Origin: Clostridium sp. UBA4548
GTDB taxonomy: Bacteria; Bacillota; Clostridia; Clostridiales; Clostridiaceae
Direction of reading: 5' to 3'
Assembly (NCBI RefSeq): GCF_002387895.1
Contig: NZ_DGLI01000002.1
Coordinates: forward strand, 69,829-133,828
DNA length: 64,000 bases
Positions 15,908-24,732 of this stretch are shown one piece after another; the stretch's first letter is position 1, and each line of letters starts with the position of its first letter. The notes beneath the pieces are model-generated. The model worked only from the letters and a program-made list of their open reading frames with translations. It ran no database searches and had not been told where the DNA came from. The translations under genes and the position numbers were made by a program.

Positions 15908-17305
15908 ATGGAATTAAAAGAGTATTTTGATATACTGATAAAAAGATTAAAATTAATTATTATAATTACCTTATGTTCAACCATAGTAAGCAGCTTAGTA
16001 AGTGTATTTTTAATAAAACCAACTTACAAAGCTGATATATCTGTAATAATTAATCAATCTAAATCAGAAAGTTCACCTAGTTCCCAAACTTATAATGACA
16101 TAATGATGTATCAAAAAATGGTGAAAACCTATGCAGAATTTGCAAAATCTAGGGTAGTTGCCGAGCACGTTATTAAAAGCTTAAACCTTGATTTAAAGGT
16201 TGGTCAATTGCAAGGAATGCTTACAGTAACACCTAAAGGTGATACTGAATTCCTAAACTTGTCAATTACAGCCCTAAATCCAAAGCTCGCTCAGGATATA
16301 ACTAATCAATATGCCAAATCCTTAAAGGCAGTAAGTAATGATGTGAAAAAAGTGGACAACGTTCAACTTCTTGATGAAGCATTACTTCCTCAAGGAAAAG
16401 CTAGCCCACGAGTATCACTTAATATAGCTATAGCCTTCTTTTTAGGTCTTATGGCTTCAGTGGGACTTTCATTTTTATTAGAGTACTTAGATAATACAGT
16501 TAAGTCTAAAGAGGACATAGAGAGGCTATCTGACATCCCTGTAATTGGGTTACTACCTTTTGACGATATCCTTGCCTCAGGAAAGGGTCAACAACTAGTA
16601 ACTTATGCTAATCCAAAATCTAGTACTGCAGAGGCTTATAGAACTTTGAGAACTAATATCCAATTTTCTTCTCTTGATACAGAGCTTACTAGCTTAGTAT
16701 TTACTTCTACTAAACCTGGTGAAGGAAAGTCAACTATTATTTCAAACATAGCAATTACAATGGCTCAAAGTGGAAAGAAAGTTTTGTTATTAGACTGTGA
16801 CCTTAGAAAACCAACTATTCACAAAAAATTTGGTGCCTCTAATTCTAAAGGGTTAACTAATATACTATTGAAAGATAAGAAATTTGAAGAATGTGTTATT
16901 GTAACTAAGCAAGAAAACTTACACGTGGTAACCAGTGGACCTATTCCTCCAAATCCTTCAGAGCTACTTGGTAGTAATAAGTTCAAAATATTATTAAGAC
17001 ATCTATCTTCTATATATGACATAATATTAATAGATGCTCCACCTATTTTAATTGTAACTGATGCGCAAGTCCTTTCATCAGTATGTGATGGAACAGTAAT
17101 ATTAACTTCTTATGGAGAAACTGAAAAAGAAGCCTTGATGGAAGGAAAATCTCTTCTTACAAAGGTTAATTCAAATATTTTGGGTGCTGTACTTAATAAA
17201 ATACCAGAAGGTGGTAAGGGTAGTTACTACAATCAATACTATTCGCATGGATATGGAGATCAATATGGTGACGATGATGAAGCCACAGATAATGAGGCAA
17301 TTTAG
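15908..17305 (+). CDS. Capsule chain-length regulator/BY-tyrosine kinase fusion
   Basis: A 465-residue single-chain Wzc-like protein that controls polymer length and export. The N-terminal Wzz domain has two membrane segments (about residues 18-38 and 173-192) around an external loop. The cytoplasmic C-terminal half is a bacterial tyrosine kinase: Walker A PGEGKST, Walker A' LLLDCDLRKP, Walker B IILIDAPP, and a tyrosine-rich tail (Y-Y-N-Q-Y-Y then more Tyr) for autophosphorylation. In many Firmicutes these are two proteins (CapA and CapB); here they are fused. It is followed 32 bp later by its presumed phosphatase. Confidence 0.93.
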   Translation: MELKEYFDILIKRLKLIIIITLCSTIVSSLVSVFLIKPTYKADISVIINQSKSESSPSSQTYNDIMMYQKMVKTYAEFAKSRVVAEHVIKSLNLDLKVGQLQGMLTVTPKGDTEFLNLSITALNPKLAQDITNQYAKSLKAVSNDVKKVDNVQLLDEALLPQGKASPRVSLNIAIAFFLGLMASVGLSFLLEYLDNTVKSKEDIERLSDIPVIGLLPFDDILASGKGQQLVTYANPKSSTAEAYRTLRTNIQFSSLDTELTSLVFTSTKPGEGKSTIISNIAITMAQSGKKVLLLDCDLRKPTIHKKFGASNSKGLTNILLKDKKFEECVIVTKQENLHVVTSGPIPPNPSELLGSNKFKILLRHLSSIYDIILIDAPPILIVTDAQVLSSVCDGTVILTSYGETEKEALMEGKSLLTKVNSNILGAVLNKIPEGGKGSYYNQYYSHGYGDQYGDDDEATDNEAI

Positions 17306-17337
17306 AAATGAAGCAATATAAATAGGAGAGTGATACT

Positions 17338-18111
17338 ATGATAGACTTTCATAGTCATATTCTTCCTGGTATAGATGACGGTTCAAAGCATATTGATATG
17401 TCAATGGATATGCTGAAATTATCTATTAGTGAGGGAGTTGAACACATATGCGCAACTCCCCATTTTATACCTGAAGAACATGAAATTAACAAAGAAACTT
17501 ACTTTGAAAAGTTAAACGAACTAAAAAACAGCAAGGTTGCAGAACAAATCAATATAGTTAGTGGACTTGAGGTATACATTAACCCTACAGTTCCTGAATT
17601 ATACGAGTCGGGGAGCATATGGTGTTTAAATAATAAAAAATATATGTTACTTGAATTACCTATGAATCAGTTTCCTATATATACTGAAGATGTATTTTAT
17701 GAATTAAGACTACAAGGAGTAACCCCAATTCTTGCCCATCCTGAGCGAAATCTTGAAATTATGAAAGATGAAGCTTTACTGGAAAACTTAATAAACCAAG
17801 GGGCACTAGCCCAGTTAAATAGTGGTAGCTTAAGAGGTAGGTACGGGGATAAAGTGCAAGCTTTTGCAAAAAACCTTGTTAACAAGAACTTAATTCATGT
17901 CCTTGGCAGTGATGGACATAACATCTCTGTAAGAAAGCCTAAAATAAAGGAAAGCTTTGAAATTGTAGAGAAACTTAATGCAGCCCTTTATAATAGTATT
18001 ATTATTAATGAGAAGAAAATACTCCAAGGGGAAGATATAGAAGTACTTCCAATTAAGGATTACAAAGGAAAGAAATCCTTTAGCTTTTTTAATATATTTA
18101 AGAAAAAATAA
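17338..18111 (+). CDS. PHP-type tyrosine-protein phosphatase (CpsB/YwqE family)
   Basis: A 257-residue manganese-dependent phosphatase that dephosphorylates the BY-kinase and so controls capsule assembly. Metal ligands are visible in DFHSHILPGIDDG, ATPHF, LAHPERN and GSDGH. The ATG at 17338 has AGGAGAG upstream. It lies between the kinase and an LCP gene, the order expected for a capsule control operon. Confidence 0.92.
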   Translation: MIDFHSHILPGIDDGSKHIDMSMDMLKLSISEGVEHICATPHFIPEEHEINKETYFEKLNELKNSKVAEQINIVSGLEVYINPTVPELYESGSIWCLNNKKYMLLELPMNQFPIYTEDVFYELRLQGVTPILAHPERNLEIMKDEALLENLINQGALAQLNSGSLRGRYGDKVQAFAKNLVNKNLIHVLGSDGHNISVRKPKIKESFEIVEKLNAALYNSIIINEKKILQGEDIEVLPIKDYKGKKSFSFFNIFKKK

Positions 18112-18141
18112 TCTAAAATTTTATGAAAGAAGATGATTTGT

Positions 18142-19059
18142 ATGAAAAAAAGAACTAAAATCATTCTTGGCATTGTAGCTTTTCTTTTAGTTACAGTTTT
18201 ATCCTTTTCACTTTACACAGTGTCCACCTTAAATAAAATAGCCAAAGTAGATCTTCCAAAGGAAGATTTAGGTATAGATAAAGAAGTTCAAGCTAAAATT
18301 GAGGATAAAAAAATTACTAACATAGTCCTATTTGGAATAGACCAAGTTGGCGACAATCCTGGAAGATCTGATTCTATTATTATTGCTACCTTCGATGAAA
18401 CTCATAACAAGTTAAAATTAACTTCTATTATGAGAGATTCTTATGTTAATATTCCTGGTCGCGGTTACGATAAGATAAACCACGCTTATGCTTTTGGTCG
18501 TGCCCCATTAGCTATTAAAACAATAAACCAAAATTTTGGGTTAAACATTGATAACTATGCTAAAATTAATTTTGACAATATGGAGCATCTTATAGATGCC
18601 ATTGGCGGAGTAAAAATGGAAATAAAAGACTTTGAAATTCCTGGAGTATCCTCTGTAGGAATAACTAAAGCTGGAGTTTATAACTTAAATGGTAAGCAAG
18701 CCTTAGCTTATTCCCGTATCAGAAAAGTTGATGGTGATTCAGAAAGAACCGAAAGGCAAAGAAACGTGCTTACAGCAATGTTTAACAAACTTTCCTCTAT
18801 TGGACCCACAGAACTTCCTTCTGTGATGAATAAACTTCTGCCTTATGTTGAGACCAGTTTAGGTAATGGTGATATCATAAACCTAGGGTTAAAAGTTTTA
18901 AAATCTGGAATAAAAAATATAGAACAAGAGAGATTCCCTTTAGAGAACCTGAGTAAGGGAGAAAAAATAAACGGAATATATTACTTAACCTTTGATGAGA
19001 AATCTACTAAAGACCAAATCTATAAATATATTTTTGAGGATATAAAACCTGTCCAATAA
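18142..19059 (+). CDS. LytR-CpsA-Psr (LCP) family glycopolymer ligase
   Basis: LCP proteins transfer undecaprenyl-pyrophosphate-linked polymers to peptidoglycan. This one, about 305 residues, has a single N-terminal membrane anchor and an extracellular catalytic domain with the family arginines and aspartates in GRSDSIIIA, IMRDSYVNIPG, KINHAYAFG and YSRIRKVDGDSERTERQR. I prefer ATG 18142 to 18133 because AGAAG would be too close to the latter. It closes the kinase-phosphatase-LCP operon, so it probably attaches the capsule made by these loci. Confidence 0.9.
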   Translation: MKKRTKIILGIVAFLLVTVLSFSLYTVSTLNKIAKVDLPKEDLGIDKEVQAKIEDKKITNIVLFGIDQVGDNPGRSDSIIIATFDETHNKLKLTSIMRDSYVNIPGRGYDKINHAYAFGRAPLAIKTINQNFGLNIDNYAKINFDNMEHLIDAIGGVKMEIKDFEIPGVSSVGITKAGVYNLNGKQALAYSRIRKVDGDSERTERQRNVLTAMFNKLSSIGPTELPSVMNKLLPYVETSLGNGDIINLGLKVLKSGIKNIEQERFPLENLSKGEKINGIYYLTFDEKSTKDQIYKYIFEDIKPVQ

Positions 19060-19110
19060 TTATGTTTTAATAGTAACTATCTCTTATTATTGAAAACTCT
19101 ATAAGAATAT

Positions 19111-19151
19111 AAAAAAGAAGCTCAAGTTTAAAAAGTTGAGCTTCTTTTTTT
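19111..19151. terminator. Bidirectional terminator between LCP and 88-residue gene
   Basis: A long perfect stem (AAAAAAGAAGCTCAA with TTGAGCTTCTTTTTT) around a 10-nt loop, with As before and Ts after, serving the convergent genes on both sides. Confidence 0.88.
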
Positions 19152-19416
19152 ATATTTTACTATGTTTAGCAAGAATCATTTCATATTCTTTAGTTGTAAG
19201 AGGTTCCAAAATGGTTTTTTTGAAAATCAATCCCTCTTCTCTTTTTGTAGCATAAAAGGTACTATCTGTTCCTACCTTATATTTTTTTGTAGCCTCATTC
19301 TTAGAGATTATGTACTTTTTTCCGTTATAATCTTTTCCCTCAAAATAGTTATTATTATCTTTAATTATAACGCATCTTAAGAGATATAAATCATCCAATG
19401 TAATATTTAATTCCAC
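19150..19416 (-). CDS. Hypothetical protein, 88 residues
   Basis: A small protein with no recognised family. It is hydrophilic, rich in Lys, Tyr and Glu, lacks a signal peptide or membrane segment, and looks like a compact beta-rich domain (YFEGKDYNGKKYIISK, then GTDSTFYATK). The start is a GTG at 19416 with a run of five Gs about 11 bases upstream. It is monocistronic: upstream are about 330 bp with no gene, downstream the shared terminator. Confidence 0.5.
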   Translation of the reverse strand: MELNITLDDLYLLRCVIIKDNNNYFEGKDYNGKKYIISKNEATKKYKVGTDSTFYATKREEGLIFKKTILEPLTTKEYEMILAKHSKI

Positions 19417-19740
19417 AGTATTATTTGCCCCCTATAAATATATAATTTTAGTTTATAATTTATATTTATGTAACAAGTTTTCTATCATATCCTTATACAA
19501 CAATAAAATTAGTCCATGAAACCTATTAATTTTTATTTTGAATGTTAAACTTATACTAATTACTTTGTATATAAGTTAAAAATCTTGTAACTTTTTAGTA
19601 TTATTACCATCTTTATTGAAACCTAATTTTTAACCATATTAAAACTGTGTCTAAAATCATTATTATTATATCATATAAGCTTCTAATAGGCTATATTAGT
19701 TTTTAATTTTTCTGATTTTCTTAATATTATAAAATACGGA
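19417..19740. other. Gene-free AT-rich stretch
   Basis: Very AT-rich with stops in all frames on both strands. I see no gene, repeat or clear RNA. It presumably holds the promoter of the 88-residue gene. Confidence 0.5.
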
Positions 19741-19787
19741 GAAAATAAAAAAAGATATTGGGGTATATTAAATACACCAATATCTTT
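19741..19787 (-). terminator. Terminator downstream of phosphoglucomutase
   Basis: AAAGATATTGG (19751-19761) pairs with CCAATATCTTT (19777-19787), with an inner GTAT/ATAC pair; on the minus strand a run of seven Ts follows. It lies about 137 bp after the pgm stop, the nearest minus-strand gene upstream. Confidence 0.75.
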
Positions 19788-19923
19788 ACATTTTATTAGG
19801 TGCTCTTTTGCATAACTCTAGTCCATAAATAAAGCTTAACTTTTAGCCATCTTCACTAAAGTGGCTCCATTACAAAAGGCGTAACCAAGTGCTTTTAAAC
19901 ACCCTTAAAATTTATTTCTCTTA

Positions 19924-21651
19924 TTACTTTATGCAATGATCTATATAGCTTGATACAGACTTTTCAATAATTGAAAGATTATTAGCTACCTGCTCTAAAG
20001 TTTTTCCAACAGCAGCTACATAAATCTTCATTTTAGGTTCTGTTCCAGAAGGACGAATCACAAACCAAGAACCATCATTTAATACAAACTTTAACACATT
20101 GGATTTGGGAAGATTAATTCTTTCTTCATCACCATTGGACAAATCTTTCGCTACACTTAACTTGTAGTCTATTTTCTTTACAACTGTATACTTATCTATA
20201 TTAGTTATATCTGTATTTCTTAAATAATCGATGGTAGAAGCAATTTTTTCTTGCCCTTCTTTACCCTTTAGCTCAATAGAAATTAAGCTTTCCTTAAAAT
20301 AACCAAACTCATTATATAAATCCATAAGAGCTTCATAAAGTGTCTTTCCCATAGATTTGTAGTATAAAGTCATCTCGCAAACAAGCATTGCTGCTATAAC
20401 TGCATCCTTATCCCTGACAAAATGTCCGCTTAAGTAGCCATAACTCTCCTCAAAACCAAACAAAAACTCATTAGTTTTTGTTTTCTCAAAGTTTCCAATT
20501 AACTCTCCAATATACTTAAACCCAGTTAAAACTTCCATAACTTCTATTCCATACTTATCCGCAATAGGCTTAATCATATCCGTAGAAACTATGGTTTTAA
20601 TTATAGCTCCGTTGGCTGGAAGCTGCTGATTTTCTTTTAATGCAGAAATAATATAGTGTGAAAGCAACGCTCCTACTTGATTACCTGTTAAAACCTTATA
20701 TTCTCCCTGTCCCTGTTGTACTACTGCACCAATTCTATCACAATCAGGATCTGTTCCAATAATTATATCTGGCTTAAACTCCTCAGCCATAGCTAAAGCC
20801 AGTTTAAACACCTTAGGATCTTCTGGGTTTGGATAAGGTGCCGTTGGAAAGTCTCCATCTGGCAATTCTTGTTCCTTAACCACCCTTAAATTTTCATAGC
20901 CAAGTTCCTTTAATACTCTTCTTACAGGTATATTCCCACTACCATGAAGTGGAGTGTAGATTATCTTTAAATTCTTTGCATTTTTCTTAACTAACTCTTT
21001 TCTAATAGTTAAAGCCTTCGCCTTCTCTAGGTAAGTTGAATAGATTTCCTCACCAACATATTTCAATAAATTTTTATTCTTACATTGTTCAAGGGAAATA
21101 GAAGTTACTTCTTCAAATGAATTCACAGCATTTACACAGTCTAACACGTCTCCAGCAGCCTTATCTGTAAGCTGACCCCCATCCTCTCCATAGACCTTAT
21201 ATCCATTATATTGCTTCGGGTTATGAGATGCTGTAATAACTATTCCTGCGTTACATCCTAAAAGCCTTACTGCATAGGATAAAATAGGTGTTGGTGTTAG
21301 GGTTTCAAATAAGTAAGTTTTTATGTTGTTCCCACATAAGGTTCTTGCTGCATATTCTGCAAACTCACTTGACATATGGCGAGAATCATAGGCAATTGCC
21401 ACTGAGGGATTTTCAAACTTATCGTTTAAATAATTACTTAATCCTTGTGTTGCCTTACCAATAGTATAGATATTAAGTCTATTAGACCCTGCACCAATTA
21501 CCCCTCTAAGTCCACCAGTACCAAACTCTAAATCTTTATAAAACCTATCTTCAATTTCCTTTTCATCCTCTAGATTTCCAAGTTCATTTTTAGTGTTTTC
21601 ATCTATCACCGATGACTCTAACCACAACTTATACTTATCCTTATAATTCAT
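19924..21651 (-). CDS. Phosphoglucomutase/phosphomannomutase
   Basis: A 575-residue alpha-D-phosphohexomutase of the PgcA/PGM2 type, interconverting hexose-6-phosphate and hexose-1-phosphate. Seen in order: GTGGLRG, the active-site serine loop TASHNPKQYNGYK (about residue 143), the metal loop GTDPDCDR, the sugar loop GFEESYGY, and the phosphate-binding RPSGTEPK near the C-terminus. It supplies glucose-1-phosphate or mannose-1-phosphate for the sugar nucleotides used in this window, including ManC's substrate; sequence does not decide the sugar. GGAGGAT precedes the ATG. Confidence 0.93.
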   Translation of the reverse strand: MNYKDKYKLWLESSVIDENTKNELGNLEDEKEIEDRFYKDLEFGTGGLRGVIGAGSNRLNIYTIGKATQGLSNYLNDKFENPSVAIAYDSRHMSSEFAEYAARTLCGNNIKTYLFETLTPTPILSYAVRLLGCNAGIVITASHNPKQYNGYKVYGEDGGQLTDKAAGDVLDCVNAVNSFEEVTSISLEQCKNKNLLKYVGEEIYSTYLEKAKALTIRKELVKKNAKNLKIIYTPLHGSGNIPVRRVLKELGYENLRVVKEQELPDGDFPTAPYPNPEDPKVFKLALAMAEEFKPDIIIGTDPDCDRIGAVVQQGQGEYKVLTGNQVGALLSHYIISALKENQQLPANGAIIKTIVSTDMIKPIADKYGIEVMEVLTGFKYIGELIGNFEKTKTNEFLFGFEESYGYLSGHFVRDKDAVIAAMLVCEMTLYYKSMGKTLYEALMDLYNEFGYFKESLISIELKGKEGQEKIASTIDYLRNTDITNIDKYTVVKKIDYKLSVAKDLSNGDEERINLPKSNVLKFVLNDGSWFVIRPSGTEPKMKIYVAAVGKTLEQVANNLSIIEKSVSSYIDHCIK

Positions 21652-21762
21652 AATATCCTCCTTAAACTAACTTAAGAAATTTAATCTCATTATCTAATTT
21701 ATAGTTAATTTGCTATTCACTTATAAATAATATTCTCTATTATTATACTACAACCTTACCCT

Positions 21763-22224
21763 CTACCCAATATATTTATTCCTTCTAAACCTCTTATTGG
21801 TATTAGCACTTACAACACTGAAAATCAGAACCTGAGTTAAGCTCCCACTAAAATCTATAAGCACATCCTTCACTTGAGATCCCCGTCCTTCAATAAAGCT
21901 TTGAAGAAATTCATCACCAGTAGCTACCAAGATGCAAATTAATAGAACTAAAGAAACATTTAATTTCTTATTGTAAAATTTACTATAAGTGCTGGCAACT
22001 AAAAAAGATAGAATAAAATATTCCGTGAAATGTGCAGTTTTTCTAACAGCATAATGGACTTTATCAATTTGAGTTTCAGTTAAGCTGAGTTTTTCAACTA
22101 TAACATCAACAATCTTTAGACTTGTTCTCGCTGACTCATCTCCTGGTTTTGAGGACATATAAAATATCATTGAAATCCACATTACTGTAAGGATTAAAAG
22201 TACATACTTTTTAATATGAATCAC
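21763..22224 (-). CDS. VanZ family protein
   Basis: A 153-residue membrane protein with four hydrophobic segments and the VanZ hallmarks YMSSKPGD, K-T-A-H-F-T-E-Y-F-I-L-S and D-E-F-L-Q-S-F-I-E-G-R. VanZ proteins are linked to teicoplanin resistance and surface envelope loci, but their biochemical role is not settled. The start is a GTG. It lies 8 bp after the second LCP gene, so the two are cotranscribed. Confidence 0.87.
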   Translation of the reverse strand: MIHIKKYVLLILTVMWISMIFYMSSKPGDESARTSLKIVDVIVEKLSLTETQIDKVHYAVRKTAHFTEYFILSFLVASTYSKFYNKKLNVSLVLLICILVATGDEFLQSFIEGRGSQVKDVLIDFSGSLTQVLIFSVVSANTNKRFRRNKYIG

Positions 22225-22232
22225 CTCTTTTT

Positions 22233-23195
22233 CTACGGCTCAAGCTTTCCATAAATAAATTCATGGAGCTTATTCTTATTAGTTTCTAAATCTATAGTCA
22301 TTACAAACATACCCTGTACTACTTCATCCTTATAAGCATCATTTACAGGAAGTCTAAATTCCTCTATAGAATTAGTATCAAGTCCCATTAAAGTAGTTCC
22401 AAGTCCTATGATATCTTTATTTGAAAGACTTGTTTCCACATAAGGTAGTATATCCGTCATAGCTCCTAAGGCTTTTAAAGCTCCTTGCCCTTTTAATTCC
22501 TTGAACACATAGTTTAAGACTTCTCTTTGCCTTGCGGTTCTTCCAAAATCTCTTCCTACTTTTCTTATCCTTGTATAGGCCATGGCTTGTGGTCCATTTA
22601 ACTTTTGAGCCCCTGTTTTAGTTACATTCTTAAAGTCTTCATAATTTCTTTCTTTTGCCATCTGTTGGGCTGCACTATTAATATGAGGTATCTCCTCAGC
22701 CTCCACATTAATCTCAACTCCACCTACTAAATCAACTAAGTGAATAAAGCCATCCATGTTTACAGCCACATAATCCTGAACATCTAATCCAAAATTAGAA
22801 TTAATAGTCTTAATGGCAAGCTCTGATCCGCCCTTCATAAAGGCATGATTTAATATCCCCATCCCCTGTCCAGGTAAATCTATGTACATATCTCTTAATA
22901 GGGATGTAAGTTTCACCTTTTTATTTACCTTATCAATGGTTAGTACCATAATACTATCAGTTCTTTCATCACTACCATCTCTCCCAAAGAGAGCAATATT
23001 AATTATATCCTTATCTTTATACTTTTCCTTTTCAACTACCGTTTCTTCTGAAATTCCTAGTGAATCCTTTCCATTAGGTAGTTCTGTCTTTTTTATTTTT
23101 CCTAAAATACTATTTGCATAAAGTGTTCCCCCTACTACTAATAATAAAATAATGGAAACAATTACTGCAATTGTTATCTTTACACCCTTCTTCAC
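22233..23195 (-). CDS. LytR-CpsA-Psr (LCP) family glycopolymer ligase
   Basis: A second LCP protein (320 residues), paralogous to that at 18142. It has an N-terminal membrane anchor, GRDGSDERTDSIMV, LLRDMYIDLPG, ILNHAFMKGG and YTRIRKVGRDFGRTARQR, with the conserved phosphate-binding arginines. The start is a GTG with GGGGGA upstream. The pairing with vanZ and the presence of two LCPs in the window suggest that more than one wall polymer is being attached. Confidence 0.9.
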   Translation of the reverse strand: MKKGVKITIAVIVSIILLLVVGGTLYANSILGKIKKTELPNGKDSLGISEETVVEKEKYKDKDIINIALFGRDGSDERTDSIMVLTIDKVNKKVKLTSLLRDMYIDLPGQGMGILNHAFMKGGSELAIKTINSNFGLDVQDYVAVNMDGFIHLVDLVGGVEINVEAEEIPHINSAAQQMAKERNYEDFKNVTKTGAQKLNGPQAMAYTRIRKVGRDFGRTARQREVLNYVFKELKGQGALKALGAMTDILPYVETSLSNKDIIGLGTTLMGLDTNSIEEFRLPVNDAYKDEVVQGMFVMTIDLETNKNKLHEFIYGKLEP

Positions 23196-23280
23196 CTTAT
23201 TCCCCCATTTCTCTTTAGCCTAGCTTAAGCAGCTAGTAAAATTACTCTATTTATATTATATACCACCTTTAATATTTAAC

Positions 23281-23317
23281 AAGAAAAACTACTAATACCC
23301 TTGTTAAGGCTTAGTAG
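23281..23317 (-). terminator. Terminator after yibE/F-like gene
   Basis: Minus strand CTACTAA-GCCTT pairs with AAGGG-TA-TTAGTAG around a short loop and is followed by TTTTTCTT. It lies 25 bp after the YibE/F stop. Confidence 0.8.
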
Positions 23318-23341
23318 CTTCATTAATAACTTTTATTAAAT

Positions 23342-24475
23342 TTATTTCCTTTTATATATTATTGACGCAACTAAGGCTGTAATAGGTACTGTAAGCACAA
23401 TTCCTATACTCCCTGCTAAACCTTGTATCAATTCTGTTCCTAACACATCTAAATTCAACAGTTGCACTGATGGCATATTAGCTGACATAAGAAGCAATAT
23501 TAATGTTAGGGATCCTCCTACAAATGCTAAGATCAAGGTATTACACATAGTTCCAATCATATCTTGTCCAATATTTATACCGCTTTTAAACAATTCTCTA
23601 GGAGTAAGCTTTTTATTTACACAGTGAACCTCAAAAATAGCAGATGCAATAGACATTCCCATGTCCATTACCGCCCCTAAAGAAGCAATTAGTATAGCAG
23701 CAAACATAAGCCCCTGCACTTTTAACCCGCTATTTTCAGCTATATATAATACACTTTCAGCATTTTCAAGAGTCAAGCCGGAAAGGTGAGCTAAGTTCCC
23801 AGCAACAAAAGAAACTACTCCTGCCACAAAAACTCCTGCAGTGGTACCTATCATAGCTACCAAAGTTTTTCTGCTGTATCCATTAATTAAGTATAAGGTT
23901 ACAAAAACAACAATTACTGCTGTGGTTGTGGCTGCTATCACGGGGCTTACCCCTCTAAACATAAGGGGAATCATAAGATATACTATTGTAATTAAAGTAA
24001 AAATTAAGGATACTATGGATTTTAATCCTTTCATCTTCCCTACTAGGAGAACTAATAAAAATAATAAAATAACTAGTCCATAAATCACAACATTTCTTTT
24101 GTAGGTGTAAATTGCTACTTCTTGTATGTTATCTCCATCCAGGAAAATCCCTGCAACCACCTTAGTGTTTTCCTTAACCTTAATGTTATACAATCTGCTA
24201 ATAGAGTTTCTTACTTTAAAGTTTTGCCCCTTAAATTTTCCACTAGTAATTTCAAGGGTAACATCTTGATATCCTACCTGAATATCTTTTAGTTTTGCTT
24301 CTGGTTGGAGCTTATTCATATCCACACTCCTAACCACAGCTTCTTCATAGATTAGATTTCTTTGAGTATTGTTTATAATAAACTTACTTTTATGTATAAA
24401 AGGTGATATGAATACTATTAATATACTTAATAATATCACTACTATTATAGCTATATAGTCACTGTACTTTCTCAT
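23342..24475 (-). CDS. YibE/F-like membrane protein
   Basis: A polytopic membrane protein of about 377 residues. An N-terminal membrane segment is followed by a small extracellular domain (about 30-120, with GKFKGQNFKVRN), then seven or so membrane segments containing GAVMDMGMSIASAI and LGTELIQGLAGSIGIVLTVP, the hallmarks of YibE/F. Function in the family is not established; transport has been proposed. I chose ATG 24475 (GGGGTG upstream) over 24490. It is preceded by a 242-bp gap and ends with a clear terminator. Confidence 0.85.
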   Translation of the reverse strand: MRKYSDYIAIIVVILLSILIVFISPFIHKSKFIINNTQRNLIYEEAVVRSVDMNKLQPEAKLKDIQVGYQDVTLEITSGKFKGQNFKVRNSISRLYNIKVKENTKVVAGIFLDGDNIQEVAIYTYKRNVVIYGLVILLFLLVLLVGKMKGLKSIVSLIFTLITIVYLMIPLMFRGVSPVIAATTTAVIVVFVTLYLINGYSRKTLVAMIGTTAGVFVAGVVSFVAGNLAHLSGLTLENAESVLYIAENSGLKVQGLMFAAILIASLGAVMDMGMSIASAIFEVHCVNKKLTPRELFKSGINIGQDMIGTMCNTLILAFVGGSLTLILLLMSANMPSVQLLNLDVLGTELIQGLAGSIGIVLTVPITALVASIIYKRK

Positions 24476-24732
24476 AGTTAAGCACCCCATCTCTATATTT
24501 GCAAAGGTACTCGGAGAAATTCCCCAAGTACCTTATTAAACCAGTAAACTTCATCATCTAAACTTCTTTTAAAGAAATCCTAGGTTTTCTCTCTAAATGT
24601 TGGGACATTTATTTTTTAAAATTAGTTAGAAAATGACTTTATTTCTTTTGCCTATAGCCTTTGAAGAGAAGTTTGAGCTTTTCTCAAAACAAGAAGCTAT
24701 TCCTCAGCAAAATATAGTTGAATATTAATGAC

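Noticed and set aside
24500..24732. Hairpins in the gap after the 1,513-residue protein gene as terminators
   Set aside because: AAGGTACT/AGTACCTT at 24505-24535 and a TTTGAG/CTCAAA stem exist but have no clear T tail on the minus strand.
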